A stretch of DNA of 64,000 nt from Mugil cephalus (GCF_022458985.1 NC_061786.1:16994974-17058973), one strand, 5' to 3'. Numbered from the stretch's first letter, positions 45,383 through 58,826 are shown. Numbers and translations: made by a program. The notes: generated by a model from the sequence alone, not told the origin.

Positions 45383-45680
45383 TGTCACATTCAATGATGG
45401 CAACGGAAACTTTCAATAAAATTTCGCTGACGATTAGTTGTACAAATGCTTTCACTTTTGAGCCTCCACAGTCAATCTGTCTTCGTATTTGATCCAAAAC
45501 ATCCAAAATTGCAGAGATGGAGAAGCAGCCAGAAATACTAAAGTGGAAACATGCTGCTACCAAGCGAACCAATCGCAACTCTTACCGTGTGGTTACATTT
45601 CTGGGAAGGTGCAAGTGAGTCTACGGTGGGAGGGTCAGGGCCGTCGCCGTAGCTACAACATCAAATTGGCACAGAGGTAT
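45383..45680 (+). repeat. repeat pair B, second member
   Basis: Counterpart of 33433-33668 with GAGATGGAGAAGCAGCCAGA. It extends further, with GGGTCAGGGCCGTCGCCGTA and GCTACAAC. Confidence 0.6.
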
Positions 45681-48600
45681 TAACTGCCTATTATGCAGCA
45701 AATTATATTAATTAGTAAGAATGTATGGGATAAAAATGATAGCCTTCTCTCAAGCTGCTACTTGTTTCCTTTTTCTTACACGTTATATTTCTTCCTGGCT
45801 CTAGATTTAAGACACAAATGTGGGTGTCGAAACCTTCTCATCTATCACAATAAATAAGAAAAAATAATAATAATAAAAAAATTTGGGAAGGCAGGATACG
45901 TCCACTCCACATATTCCATGCATTGTTCATTCAGCAAAAAAAAGAAGAAGAAAAAAAAAAGAATTAAAGCCTCAGATAAATGACATGCAAATGTTATTAT
46001 ATAAGTCAGCAGACATCAGTATGTGGGCATTTTAGGTTATGTTTTAAAACTTTACATGCTGGGGCAAATTTTGTCATATTTCCTTAGGTCTCCATGCCAG
46101 CTCAGTGTATCGGAGCAGAAATTTGGAGAGTGGGAAGTGCCTCCTTAGCTCAGTTTTTCTAAGAAACGCATAAATAAGCAATTAGACTTTAAGGGCGTTT
46201 TGAGACTTTAAGATTGTTGTGATGTTTTAAGCTCATATTAACATCTTCCTGTGTGTCCTAAGATTACATCAGAAATCTACTTAGTTTCACTGAAGGATGA
46301 CAGATCAAATTCATCTACAGATAACACTTTTGACATCCCACTCCATGGGCTGAAGAGAGATGGCAAGACCCCATACGACGAGCTACTTCACGACCAATCT
46401 CTTCATCTCTTCCGTCTCTCCGTCCTCGTTTAATCTCCCAGCTGTTATTGCCGTGCCTCCTGTTTTCTATTTCTCTGTACTCACCACCTTCACATTTCTC
46501 TCATTTTTGCTTTTCATTTGGCCCTTGCACTTTATTTACTTTGCCCAGAAGCTTCCCTCTTGTTAGCTGTCTTCCATCCTAGGGAGGAGGAGGAGGACGA
46601 CTACTTCAGGAGACTTTGTTGAATAATGCATGCCTGTTGGAGCAGATCCGAAAAGGTTGACGTGGATGAAGGAGAGACTAAGCTGGAAGGAGAGCTTTGA
46701 TAAGAGAGTGAATAGGGCTTATTATGATGAGATACAGGTTAGTCACGGAGTGGATCTGTTAGATCCACACGTGTCAAGCGGAAATGTGTGTAATGACACG
46801 CATTTCTTTTCCGATTTGAACATACAGACGCATCCTTCAAGATGTTACCAGAGCGTCGTGTTAATAGTTAACCCTCACGTCTGTATGTGTGGTAGAGGTA
46901 TCGACCTGACTCGGCTCTGATCTGACAGATGAGAACACAGGATGTATGTGTGTGTGCATGTGTGCGTGTTCTTTCCTGCAGGTTCAATTCTGACAGACAT
47001 GAAGGGGTCACTCCTGCCCTGTAGCCTTGTGGCCTCATCAGACAGTGTTGAATTATGGGTAGTGGCACATGGGTCTCACTGATGTCTGACCGCTTAGGGC
47101 GCAGTGATAGTGAGTCATCCCTCTCTCTCTCTTTCTCTCTCTATCTCTCACTCTCCCTAACACACACTCATAGAAACTCACCGAGCAGCTGGACTGCAGG
47201 GTAGCTGACATTTGAAAGTGAAGGAAAAGGCACAGAGTGTGAGCTGGAAAAAAAACAACAGCATCTAGCAGAGTGGGACCCCGGTTAATTGTATAGCTAC
47301 TTGAGTTTTCAGTGAATAAATGCCACTTGCTTCTAGCCTACTGCAACAACCTGAAGAAATTCACCCATTCACTAAGTCCAATCCTCTTTGTGCACAAGAT
47401 GATCTTATGTTAAAAAAAAAAAAAAAATCAGAGGTTGCTGTGGATTTCTGTGAAGTGCTACTTTGTCCTAGCATTGAGTACTACTGAGCTAGCAATTTTG
47501 TTCTTTGAAAAAAAAAAAAAAAATCCATATGCATCATCTATTTAACTACAGCCCGCTTTCCTAGGTTCAATTTTCCAATATGCAAATACTTTTTCCAAAC
47601 TTCCATGACTGACAGAGGAGCCGGCAGGTACCAGAGCCCAGAAAGGCAGCACCCCTCTCGGGCTTTAAGTCCTCGCAGAGGTCACTGGAACATTCGGTTA
47701 ATGCGTTAGTGTGTTTCTTGTGTTTTGATCACGTGGGCAGAGGACTCTTATCTGTTCCCGAGGCACAGCCTTCAACTAGAGGCGGCAGGACATTTGCAAA
47801 GACGTGACGCAACGGAACAAGCTGCCTGAGGCAAGAAGGTCAGCAGGAATCGATCTCTTTAAATTCCCATTTATCTGAAAGCCGTTCTGTATTTTACTTT
47901 ATCTTTATTGATCTCCCTGTATACCTGCTTAAATTGCTGGCATGCTATTTCTTACTGAAAATCAATCTATGAAGAAAGATTATTATTTAAGATTACATCT
48001 TTTGTTTTTCTTACATTTTAAGAATTAAGTACTATGATGACAGATGTTGCTATATCAGTTGTTATTCTCTTTTTTTTGTCAGGTGCAATAAAGATGGCTG
48101 ATGAAACAGCAGACTGCAATGGAAGCAGGAGGCTGGATTTTGTGTGATTGCAAGTCAGACATTTGAGGTTGTAACCTGGAAATGATGCTGTATATGTGCT
48201 GCCTGTCAAATGGTTACGAGAACATGTGCAGTAGTGTGTCTCCCAGAGATATTTGTTGCCCTCATGGAAAATCCTCTGGTGCCCCAGAACTGGTCCCTGT
48301 GACTATAGCAGACTGTGCACTAGTATACCAGGATATGGAAATGTCATAAGCTGCAGTTCTTCAAATGGCCACTTAAGGCCTGCTGCAAAAGTGAGTCAAT
48401 CTACGTAGATCGCACAGCTTTATAGCTAATTTCTCCTTTCTTGACAACTATGAGAGTTGAATTTAAACAAATCACCTATTTCTTGTTTAAGTTATATTAA
48501 CAGTTAATGCAAAGACTATGGGCGTGGCTGCTGACAGTGACAGGTGCAAGGCCTCCCAAGACTCCTACCTCAGCTGGACTCACCTCTGTGACCGTTTGTG

Positions 48601-49009
48601 AATTATAACCAGCAGGAATTCGGCACAGGTGGCATACTGAGCTCCACAACCACTCTTTAGGAATCCTACAAGTAACAAGTAACGTTACATTGGGTTGTCT
48701 ATGTTTCTGTTTGTGGTCAGTGGTTCAAATGAGCATGCATGGGTACTTTTTGAATCCTGCATCCATTTGTAAGTTTGGTTGTGCAAATACACAGAGATTT
48801 GTGCAATGCATAAACAAGATGCAATTCGCTCATGATGGTGCAAGAACTTCTTCAGGCTCTGGTTTGTCTTGCGTGCCATATTTAGTCCATAGGAAAGCAT
48901 TTGAATAATTATGAACATGAATAATTACCAATTGCAGAACATTGTTTTCATATATCATAAATGAATATATTTTAGAATGAATAGTAGTTTCAGTCGGATC
49001 ACATATTAT
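45681..49009. other. intergenic, no gene recognised
   Basis: A/T-rich, with A-runs (47412, 47506) and CT repeats (47120-47160). No domain found in any frame. Confidence 0.5.
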
Positions 49010-49378
49010 TCACAGGCAATACGGATACACGGCATTTTGCAGTTTCTCTTTTCCCTGCCAACACATACACAGATACACATAGTGCAGCTTACGTAGGCTA
49101 TCTATGGCAAACAGCACGTTATCTACAGAATGTTTGATCAGTGGCCCGAGGCTTAATAATTTAGCAACCGGCCTTAACACGTCTCCTTCTGCCACTGCCT
49201 TTGGAAATGATCTGGGGCATGCATTCACACTTGCAACATTAAACACCGACGCTGTGCTCCGCCGTACCCTTGAGTCACTATATTCCCGGAAAATGTCACA
49301 TGCCTCGAAAATGTCCAATAGCTGTCTGCGTCTAGCATTATTAAATGTGACAGACATGACCCGTGTGACCTTTACCAC
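49010..49378 (-). CDS. unidentified 122-codon open frame
   Basis: Open on the minus strand with an ATG. The translation has a protein-like, charged mix (RRRQLLDIFEACDIFREY, VAEGDVLRPVAKLLSLGPL), unlike the low-complexity frames elsewhere. The plus strand is also open over part of it. No family recognised, and no splice partner or promoter. It may be a transposon coding remnant or chance. Confidence 0.2.
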   Translation of the reverse strand: MVKVTRVMSVTFNNARRRQLLDIFEACDIFREYSDSRVRRSTASVFNVASVNACPRSFPKAVAEGDVLRPVAKLLSLGPLIKHSVDNVLFAIDSLRKLHYVYLCMCWQGKEKLQNAVYPYCL

Positions 49379-49649
49379 CCACTTTGCATTGGGGAGGATG
49401 TGCTGTTGCTGCAGATGTGGGTGGTGATTTCAGGTTGTACATGGTCATGTGGGAGATTAACGCTATGTAACAATGATTGCACGCAGAGAAAGTGGTAGTT
49501 TACTTTTGTGTGGGTTCCTCCTTTGTGTAGACAAGATGAATTTTTTACTACCTCCAACTGGCCCGAATTTTTAGTGGGCTATATGCACCTCCATGCAAAC
49601 ACACAAAACAGAAACATTGTTGTAATCCTTGTGCCATCCTTAGATCGGA

Positions 49650-49930
49650 GTTAATCGCGCGGGACTGGGCTGCTACAACGATGTCCGGTCAGGAAACAAA
49701 CCGGATGAATAATACACCGTGTCGACGGTCACGTGTCGTGTAGCGCGCTCCTGAATGATTTAAAGCTTTTTACATCATCAGCCTCACCCTCCCTCCACCC
49801 ACCCCTCCTCCCTCCCCCCGTGCCGCGTTGTCTCCCGCTGATGCACCGCGCAGCCCGGAGATGCTGCTGCTGATGCTGGTGACCGACTGCAGCATCCGAC
49901 ATGGGCATCCTCTAATCCGGCCGTGGCACA
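49650..49930 (+). promoter_or_regulatory. slc7a14: slc7a14 CpG-rich promoter and non-coding exon 1 (inferred)
   Basis: CpG density rises sharply (CGCGCGGG, GTGTCGACGG, GTAGCGCGCTCC, GCACCGCGCAGCCCGG). A strong donor GTGAGT follows at 49931. It is the only promoter-like CpG cluster upstream of the slc7a14 coding exons in this window. The exon part contains at least two ATGs: one opens a 10-codon frame, and another (49861) stays open to the splice site, so upstream ORFs are likely. Confidence 0.5.
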
Positions 49931-50566
49931 GTGAGTATTTTAACCTCCGTTTTTGTCCTCCTCTCCCCTCAACCCTGACGTTATCTTAAATCTAAATCGC
50001 CCCTTCACCCTACTCCGTCATTTACCATCTCACCACTCCGCTTCCTTCTTTCTCTTGTCTTCCTTTGTGCCTTTTGTTTAATACAAGCGATGGCGCATAA
50101 CGCGCAAACCGTGCGTACACGTAAAGCTGGCGTTCGTTGACGGAAATGTCCCTTTCCTGTATGTACACCTCATCGTAAAGGTGTGAGTGTTTTGCGGGAG
50201 GAGGAAGAAGAAGGGAGAGGAGAGTTTAGGGCGGGTGTGGATTCTCCCTCCGGACTAGAGCTGCAGCTGGTTTGCAGAGTCGAGAGGAGTACAGGAAACG
50301 ACAGAGGGACGTCTGGGACCCAGATGTAAGAGGGTGGGACGTTTAATTAAGGGTATTTATGCAGGTGAGAGCATGTGGTTATTGCTTGTGAAGTTTATGT
50401 GTGTCGGAGAAAGAGACAAAGATGTTAGAATGTGGGCAGAAAGGGAACAAAAGGCTTTTCCTTTGTTTTGCCATATTGTTGTTGGTTGACAATATGTAGA
50501 TCATGTGCCACTGTCAGGATTCATTCTAGTTTAGATCATGATGAAGATTACAAGTAGCTTTTTTAA

Positions 50567-50615
<49 letters not shown>

Positions 50616-50616
50616 C
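50567..50616 (+). repeat. (ATCT)n microsatellite
   Basis: About 12 perfect tetranucleotide units. Confidence 0.95.
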
Positions 50617-50858
50617 ACAGACAGAGAGACAACAGTGAATGCATGTGTGCTTATCTATCTATGTGAGGACAAGTGCACTCAAACAGTCAAACCAGACACT
50701 GAAAGCTTCAAGCTGTCGAACTAGGCTAATCCCTAATGACATGGCCAGATCTCTCTCTCTCTCTCTTTCTCTCTCATTCAGCCTTTTTCTCTGTCTCTCT
50801 CTTTGCCATAAGGTCACGTCCCCCCTTCTTAATTCTTTTTCATCCTCGGTGGCGATGA

Positions 50859-50879
50859 CGTGCTGTCCGTGGTGCTGAA
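50859..50879 (-). promoter_or_regulatory. RE1/NRSE (REST-binding) site
   Basis: On the minus strand the 21 bases read TTCAGCACCACGGACAGC and then ACG, 19 of 21 identical to the canonical RE1. Both half-sites and the spacing are intact. It lies 0.93 kb downstream of the putative slc7a14 exon 1. REST represses neuronal genes in non-neural cells, and SLC7A14 is mainly neural/retinal, so the site fits the gene. Confidence 0.7.
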
Positions 50880-52376
50880 AACAAACAGTCCTCAGCAGAT
50901 GGCTTGCTCGTACACGGAAGGAAGCTTGATGGCCCTGTCAGAGCGCCACAGGTGCCTACGCCACTTTAACCATGAGAAACAGCTGCGCAGAAATAGCTGA
51001 TTTTAATTTCCATTGATTTCCAGTCAGATGTGGTATACGCATCCCTGAAAATTCATGGATTGTCAACACAGAATCATATAGAAGGGATACTTTTAAAAGC
51101 ATAGGAGGCAACTGGGGCCTTGGCTGAGAAAAAAAAGAGTGGTTGTATTGAAAGTTCAGCTCTGAAAAAAAATGAAATGCTCTTACATCCACATAAAGTT
51201 TAGACAGGAAACGAAGGCAGCTTATTTTCTAAGTTCCAGCCGTGAATGCCACAAAATAAGATCATCGGGAAGAAGAGAAACGTGATGAATGACTGAGATG
51301 ACAGTGATGATGATGGGGTTGCTGAAAACAACAATAATTAGAAGCAAGACCACAAGATTACGTAACTGACCAAATTAGCAGTGCAGAGTCTCTGTCTCAC
51401 TCACACACTCACAGCCCCCAAGACGACTGGGTCTCGAATTAGATTATGTCATGTGGATGGCCGTACTACTGGAGACGCTTGAGGTGCAGTCGCTCCTTGT
51501 CATAGGGCTCTTCTGATGTTATGTTTTTGTAAATTGCGCCACATTTACAACTGGGTTTCTGTGTTATAGCAGGAATCATAATGACATGATGGATCATTTT
51601 GTGAGCCCATTTGGCCTTAGCGCACTGTTTCATTTCAAGTTTATTTCATTGGATGAAATTTCAAACTTCATCCATTACCTTGCAATCCATTTTCAAAAAT
51701 GGTCGGTGTAACTTTTTGCTGAACTGTGGGCAATTTGGTGACGTAGCAAGTGAAGTAGCAACTGTAGCACAAACACAAATGCCAGTTTAGTTATCAGAAT
51801 AGCTACCTAAAACAAATGGTTTCTGTTTGTGTAGTTCTCCAAATAATGCCATGCACAGGTCATGTCTGTTTGAGAAAGGCCATTGGAAGGGGGGGTGACA
51901 TGTTGCCTCTCATCCCAGTAGCTTTGGGTGGGAAGCTGAGGTCTAAACTTGTGAAACGTCTTTTCTTGTCTAGGTATAGGTTGAATTCTGATTGGCTGTA
52001 AGGCTTGATTGAACCAAAGAGGGGATGAAGAGTTCCCCACAAGAAGCTGTAAAGAATAAAAGATGTAGAAGCTTGAACAAGAGAGAGTATATTGAAACTA
52101 GTAGACTGCATTTCTAGGTGTTCCACATATTCCTGTGTTGTCACATAGCTGCAACACCTGCAAAGCTCTGAGTAGCAAAACAATGTGTTTGTAAAGCATG
52201 GAAAATAGACAGAATTGAATTCTGTATTGCACATGAGAGCATAATGACCCCTGCTGTAAAATATAGGTGTGACTCATGCAGCAGAAACACGCACACACAT
52301 AAATGTGACCTCTTATACTTATGAATGGCTTGGCACACCGGCCGCCACCCCTCCGTCTTCATCAGACGCTGCTCAC

Positions 52377-52390
52377 CACTGACGTCAGTG
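52377..52390. promoter_or_regulatory. palindromic CRE site
   Basis: CACTGACGTCAGTG is a perfect 14-bp palindrome containing the full CRE octamer, within the inferred slc7a14 intron 1. Confidence 0.3.
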
Positions 52391-55300
52391 AACCTGCCAG
52401 CGCATAAAGGCTAATACAATCAGAACCTCCCAGATACGCATGCACAAGTTGCATCCTATTGTTTGTCTCTATCAACACGCACTTCAGATTAGTGTTTCAG
52501 CGGAAACGAAAGGGAGGGAGAGACAAAGAAATGAGACAGAGAGAAAGAGTCTAGAGGGCCAGCATGTGGGAGGTGGACAGCGTTGATCATTATCATTACG
52601 ATGTAATCAGATCCCTGTTATGAATTTGTGCCTGTGGCTGCTTCCCAACAGGCATATCAACAGATATTTTTTGAACCCTCATCCCTTATATCGATGAGAA
52701 AAAAAAAATCATGCATCAACTTTTATTGGCAGTCAAATTGACAAAGCTAAAAGGTGCCGTATACCTGGTTGCTTCTAAGCAACGGAGGAAAGAATTTTTT
52801 TTCTCTCACAAAAGCAGATGATTATTATTGATGGGATAATACCTGTAATTTGTTCATTCTGTCGCCCTCTGTTTACGAAAAGTGTGCCCACATTGATTTC
52901 GCTTCTGTCTGCGGGTTGCCCTCCGTCTTCAACAATCATAGACTGCCATCATTAAAAAAAAAGATAAAAAAGGCAAACGTCGCATAACATTGAACACAAG
53001 CCGTCATCTCTGAGGATTTTCCCCAGTCGCCCCACGTGTTAGTCAAATGTCACCACTGTTGTCGCTGCAAAGAGAGCTACAAGTAGCAATCATAAGCTAA
53101 CCTGGTGCTAGCCTCTTTACTTCCTCCAGAAGAATGGAGCGGTACAGGAATGACTAACTTTGCTAAATATGGTCATTTCGAAGCAATATAAGGACAAACT
53201 TGCTAGAAATCCATTATTCAGGGTGAGATATTATATTAATGACAGTAGCTGCAGCCACAAGCTGTGCATGAGCTGAACTAAGTGGCAGCAAACAGTAAAA
53301 TAAACATTAGCAATTGCCATCTCCAAACAAACAAGTGCTCATTAGTGTGACAGGAAAAGATCAAATTACTTTGGTATTACACTTTGGGTGATGGAGTGGA
53401 CTGTGAAACTTGAGTCTTAGTTAAAAGCTCATTAATCATTGGTACATTCTGTACTTTCACAAAGACCAAGTGCATGTGTCTGGAATTGTTTTATACTCCC
53501 AGGTTCTGGTTTTAAAATTGTTGGAAAGGATGGTACACAGTTATACATTTCCATGCTGGAACTTGGGATTATAACACCAAGGTTGTGCACAGAAAATCCC
53601 AGGCGTTCGTGGTAACATAGGCCGTAAGTCATGTGATCGCTGCTGCTAAGCAACTGTCTGCCTCCAAGAGAAAAGATGAGATAAGAAGAGATGAGGTGTG
53701 ATACCAAGTGCAATTCTAAACCATTCTTGCCATTGAGTTGATATTGCACAATGCAAAAGTCATTAACATTGAATAACAAAAAAATAACTTAACCATATGC
53801 TTAACATCAGCAGCTATCAAGGCTAACATCTTAGCATTAAACTATGAGGTTACCGTAAAATTGCAAAGTCCCAATGGAAAGATGAGTGTGTGGGCGTAAT
53901 TATTTAGTGTAGTACTTGCAAGTTCTCAGATTTCACAAACCAGGTCAGATTCTATGCATGTAGAGGATCATATTGTATCATATAATGTATATTTTCTTGA
54001 CTTGATGCTGTTAAATGGAATGTCAAATAAGACAAATGGACAAAGGTATATATTTCCTTTTAATTTTATTTCTATAGCATCAATAATAATCATATGATGG
54101 GAAAAAGAGAGCAGCAGGTGGTGAAAATGTCTTAATTTACTTATTTCATCCCCACCATTATAAATAAAAATAAAAACATGACAGGAGATGACGAGAAAGC
54201 GATCCCAAAGCGACCCGCAACCTTTCACCTTTCACTAACCGCGGCCCACGCTACGCTAACCTTGAAAGTTAAAGTTGTTTGGTCCAAAGCAAGGTTTTCA
54301 GGGTCCAACCCCTGGAGCTCAAGGAGTTTATCTCCTCGGTTGTCATGGTAAGGCACTCTGAAGGTCTGCATCAGATACGAGCTGGAGCAAAGGAAAAGAG
54401 GCAAAGATGGTCAGAGAATTGAGAGGAGGATGTAGAGAGAGTAATGGGTGGAGGCGGAATCGATGAAATTTCAAAGGGCCGTCGGCCGGCAGTGGTACAT
54501 GCGACAGACACTGCACATGTTTGCAGGGAAAGTGGGGTCACAGACGGGTAATTTAAATCAGAAAAGAAGTGGAGAGGTTAGAGTGTGGTGGTAAAGAGAT
54601 GCTCCATGACAGATGCATTGTCAGTGATAGTCATTGCATAAAAAGCTCTTTTGTGTACGATCGAAGACAACAAGCAGGGACAGAGATTAGCAAATGAAAA
54701 ACAGGTTTTGGCTGCTCCTGGCAATACCTCCTTTTACTTTTATCCCTGACTGTCACACAGCCTTGCCCTAGACTAAATGTTTTTAATTGAGGTTTATACT
54801 TTATGAGGTAGTCTGTGATAAGGAGTGTGTGAGGTGACCCCGTTTTTTCCTAAGGCCACACAGACAAAGATGTCATTGATATGGCTGGTTAAACTCAGAG
54901 CCAGAGGGAGTGTCATCGCTGTTTTTTTATTTATCTACCAGTCTGGAGCCAGCATCCAGTTTGCTTTAAGCTACAGGCCCCGCACTGCGCCGCATTAGGG
55001 GAAGACAGATGAGGATGGGGCGGCGCAAACTGTGAGTGAACTGGGTTGGGTGGCGGGTCAGCCATGCAGAGCAGTTCGGTCTGAGCTTTGGGAGCAGCTC
55101 CAGCCAGATTCCACCCTGGAAACTTCTGACTGATAGACGTCATGCACCTTCAATGGAGTGACAGCCGGAGTGTTTCTTCCTCTGCTCGTTTATTATGTCT
55201 GCATTGTGAATCTAGAGTACACGTCAGCGCGTTTGAGGTTGATGGTCAAATAACGTATGTATCGGCAAGTCAGAGTCAGACTGCCAAGTGTGTATCTATT

Positions 55301-55640
55301 ACTAGTTCCAATGTGGACGGAAAGCCGGATTAAAGCGGATGTCTTGGATGGCAATTTTCCTGTTTTGTGACCAGCATCATCCTCTGGCACTCTGATTATT
55401 TATACTGTCTGGTGAGCACATCTCGAGTTCCAATGCCACTAGGGTTGTCGTTAATTATGACTCATGTTTCACTCAATTAGATCCAACTTTCTAATGGATA
55501 AATCAGTGCGTTCTCAAAGAGACAAGAAAACCTGCGAATGAGAGTTTATTTGGAGATGTAGACCGCGGAAGCAAGAATGTTGATTATCTTATCTGAGACT
55601 CACACGCTGGAATTGTTGCTATATTCATGTTATCACACAA

Positions 55641-56018
55641 TACAGCGAGCAGGCATAACATTATCACCTGCCTAATATTGTGCAGGTCTCCCTTGTGCCT
55701 CAGAAATAGTTGTGACTCATTCTTTTAACAGAATGTTGTTAGGCCTTTGGGTCCTATGGGTTGAAGGGAGGGGATACTTGATCAGTTTGAGATGTAATGA
55801 ATTTGGAGACCAGTTTCAACACCTTGTGCATTTTTCATGTTTTTTTTTTTTTGTTTTTTTTTTTTTTAGTTGTTCCTACGCTGTTGAGTGTGTGTCAGGC
55901 TACATCTTGCTGGGGACGGCTGCTGCCATCTATGAATCCCATTGCTATGGGGTGGGTCTAAGTGGGTGGTCAGTGTTATTCGCTGTCAGTGGTTTTAATG
56001 TTGTGGCTGATTGGTGTA
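55641..56018 (+). mobile_element. Tc1-like relic (copy g)
   Basis: TACAGCGAGCAGGCATAACA on the left, GTCAGTGGTTTTAATGTTGT then GGCTGATTGGTGTA on the right, with a T-rich expansion in the middle (55840-55867). Confidence 0.8.
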
Positions 56019-58714
56019 CCACACAGTTAAGAAACATCAGTTTGAAGTTTGAACACAACCTTTGCGTTGCCCACTTTAAATTAGAAATAAACAATCTGAA
56101 CGGCTTAGATATTTTATGTGTCTCATATATGTTGGAATAAGGAGCATTGTTCTAACATACATAGACTGACAGCGAAAACAGGATATCTGCTCGAGGGCCA
56201 CCTGCACTCGGTGATAAGCCAAAATCATTATTCTCTCGTTGTTTACCCTTTGACAGATTATTGCATCTTTGCCACGAGCACCTTTTCATTCCTTGTGCTC
56301 CTCTGTCTGTCTGAAGTGCACAGTGGTTTAGCGTCACAGATAACGAAAGAAAATGAAATTAGTCTGTGTTCAGTCAAACAAACATGGCTGGATTAGGACC
56401 TTGAGGCGCCACCGGGGAATCAAATCCCAAGGGGCCTAAGACACATCAGAACTGTGGTGTGATTCATTTACTGGATTTACATTTTGTAACAGTGCAATAA
56501 TGCTTTCAAATGCTGACTTTGAATATCCGTGAAATGCCGCATATGCTATATCTGCTCTTTATGAAGTTTCAGCCGAGTTGGATTACTATAAGTCTCCAGA
56601 GGAGCGTGGCATGGGTGGTACCCAATTACCGTAATCACTGTTTTCTTTCCTTTTCCACATTAAGTAGCCACAGAGCCCTGCTGAGTTCATGCTGCACCGA
56701 CCGCTGGTCAATTAGGCCAGAGACTATAGATAGCAAATAAAACTCAGCCAGGCTGCTCAGTCGAAAACGAAAACAAACATCAAAGTTATCCTATAAAATC
56801 TATTTTCTTGACAGTTTTGGACAGACCGGGACACTTGAAGTGCGACCGATGAGTCGCGCAAACGAAATCAACCCGACAGTCGGCAATTTCTTTTTCCTTT
56901 TTCTGTGTGCGTGTCAGACTCATTAGGCTTGTCAGAAAGGAATACTGTATCCAGTCAGGCAAGAAGAAGAATCGGCCAAGACCGTCGCCGCGGTTGGTCA
57001 AGCGGAGGAAAAACGATAACAAACCAGTCAATTACGGCTCATATCTGTAGAAACCGCTACACTGGATCTTGTGTGGCATTTGTCCCCTGAACATAATCTA
57101 ATTTACATATGTGGATGAATGAAGATGTTGGGAATAAGGCGATTGTTAAAATCTGGTTTTTGACCTTTAAGAACAAAACGTGAACAAGGTTTCAAATCGA
57201 GTGCAGTACATTTAAACTCATGGCAACTAAAATGGAAGTGACTGTGATTAAATTAGCGTGGATAGCCGTATCGATTGATGGCAATACATTAATGCATTGA
57301 AGTGATTATGGTTTTAGACTGCAGGGCTCTGAGTACAGCTTTGTAACACTCCACTGAGCCTCATAAATCATCAGAGGCACGAACACAGATTCATAAATTA
57401 TGCATTGCAATATTTTCTACCTTCTGTAATTTATCTGTCTATCTATCTGCCAATTGTACTGATAAGACTACATAGATAAAGTACAAAGGAAATCGCAGAC
57501 AGACCGATTTTGCATGCATTTTACATTGTTTTGCTGAGGCGGAGGAAGTGATAAACGAGACATGAGTGAAAAAAGGGGGAAAAGAAAAAATTCCCTGACT
57601 CAGGTGCCCTACTAAAAACTCCTTCCTGTTCTGTCTGTAGGCGGTGTGAATGGGACCAGGGCCACTTGCCAGGTCTAGCCTTTGCAGCGGCCAAAAAGCG
57701 GCCAAGGCATTGTGCAGGCCGGTTGCCAGGTCGGCTTTGAGTGAATCAGAAGAGCTCTCAACTTTATTAAGCCGATGCAGCTCTTTACTGTAAAAGGCAA
57801 TGAGAGCTCCATCAGGTTATTCATCCGTCTAGTAATTCAGACGCGGGCGGGGCGGTTGGGGGACACAGAGACGGGCTTAGTCACGGCTGATTAGGCACGA
57901 GGATAGATGTTCTGACAGTTCTGTTATCTGGAGAGGAAACACACTGATGCTGAGATGCTAGAAGTGGTGGCAATGATTATAATGACAGGGATTCAACTAT
58001 TGATCCTGAAACGGCCGAACTCCGGCTGAGCACATAATAGGTGTGAGTTTAGGGAAGTAATACTGGAGAAAGGTCTCGTATTAAATTCTATTACACTCAG
58101 AAACAGGATTTCTATGAACACAATGCCGGCGTGTCGCTCACACACTGGGAAATGACAGCAATTTCTCAACTCACTCAGCTGTGCTTTGTTGTTTCCATTA
58201 ATTCCATTTATATGTAGATTTCTAATGGCCCATTCCTTTGTAATGTAATAAAATGAGCTTGGTGGCACGGCTTGTTGTTTAAATACATATAAAGTGCATT
58301 GCCTGCGCGGCGCCCACACTCACTGGGAGTTAAATAATTTTGCAGCTAACGTTGCCTCCGGCACTTCAGTTTATGCTCTTTATAAGGACTCAGAGGAGCA
58401 ATGGTGCACCCGCCTCTTTCTTGTTCTCCTGGATGAGGGGATCGATGCAGATGTCGCCACCGGAGAAGCAGTACCTGGCCTCTACATGCTTTGCTTGCAA
58501 TGTAATGAATTATTAGCGCTGAGTTGTGTTTGTTCCCCAGCATGCATTTCATTATACTGAGAAATTTAAACACATTTCTGGTGGTCAGAATTTATTTTTT
58601 GTCTACTCAAACTGAAAATGGATTCCACTCTCATGTGTGTATATGAAGCATGGAGATTAGATTAGATTAGTTTATCGTATTTTAGTTTATGTTAGTTTAG
58701 CTTAGCTTAACTTA

Positions 58715-58826
58715 ATTTATCAATCAATAAATCAAACTTTATTATAGCACTTTTCCTACAAAAATGCATACAAATAAGAACATAAACCATTACAACAAGA
58801 AACAAAATCAAGAAAAGAAGGAGGAC
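58715..58826 (-). mobile_element. LINE-type 3' tail, antisense
   Basis: CAATCAATAAATCAAACTTT then ATTATAGCACTTTTCCTACA is a common fish LINE end read in reverse. A GATTA repeat lies just upstream (58660). Confidence 0.5.

Noticed and set aside
57640..58560. Possible conserved non-coding enhancer in slc7a14 intron 1
   Set aside because: Repeat-free and of mixed composition, but conservation cannot be judged from one sequence.
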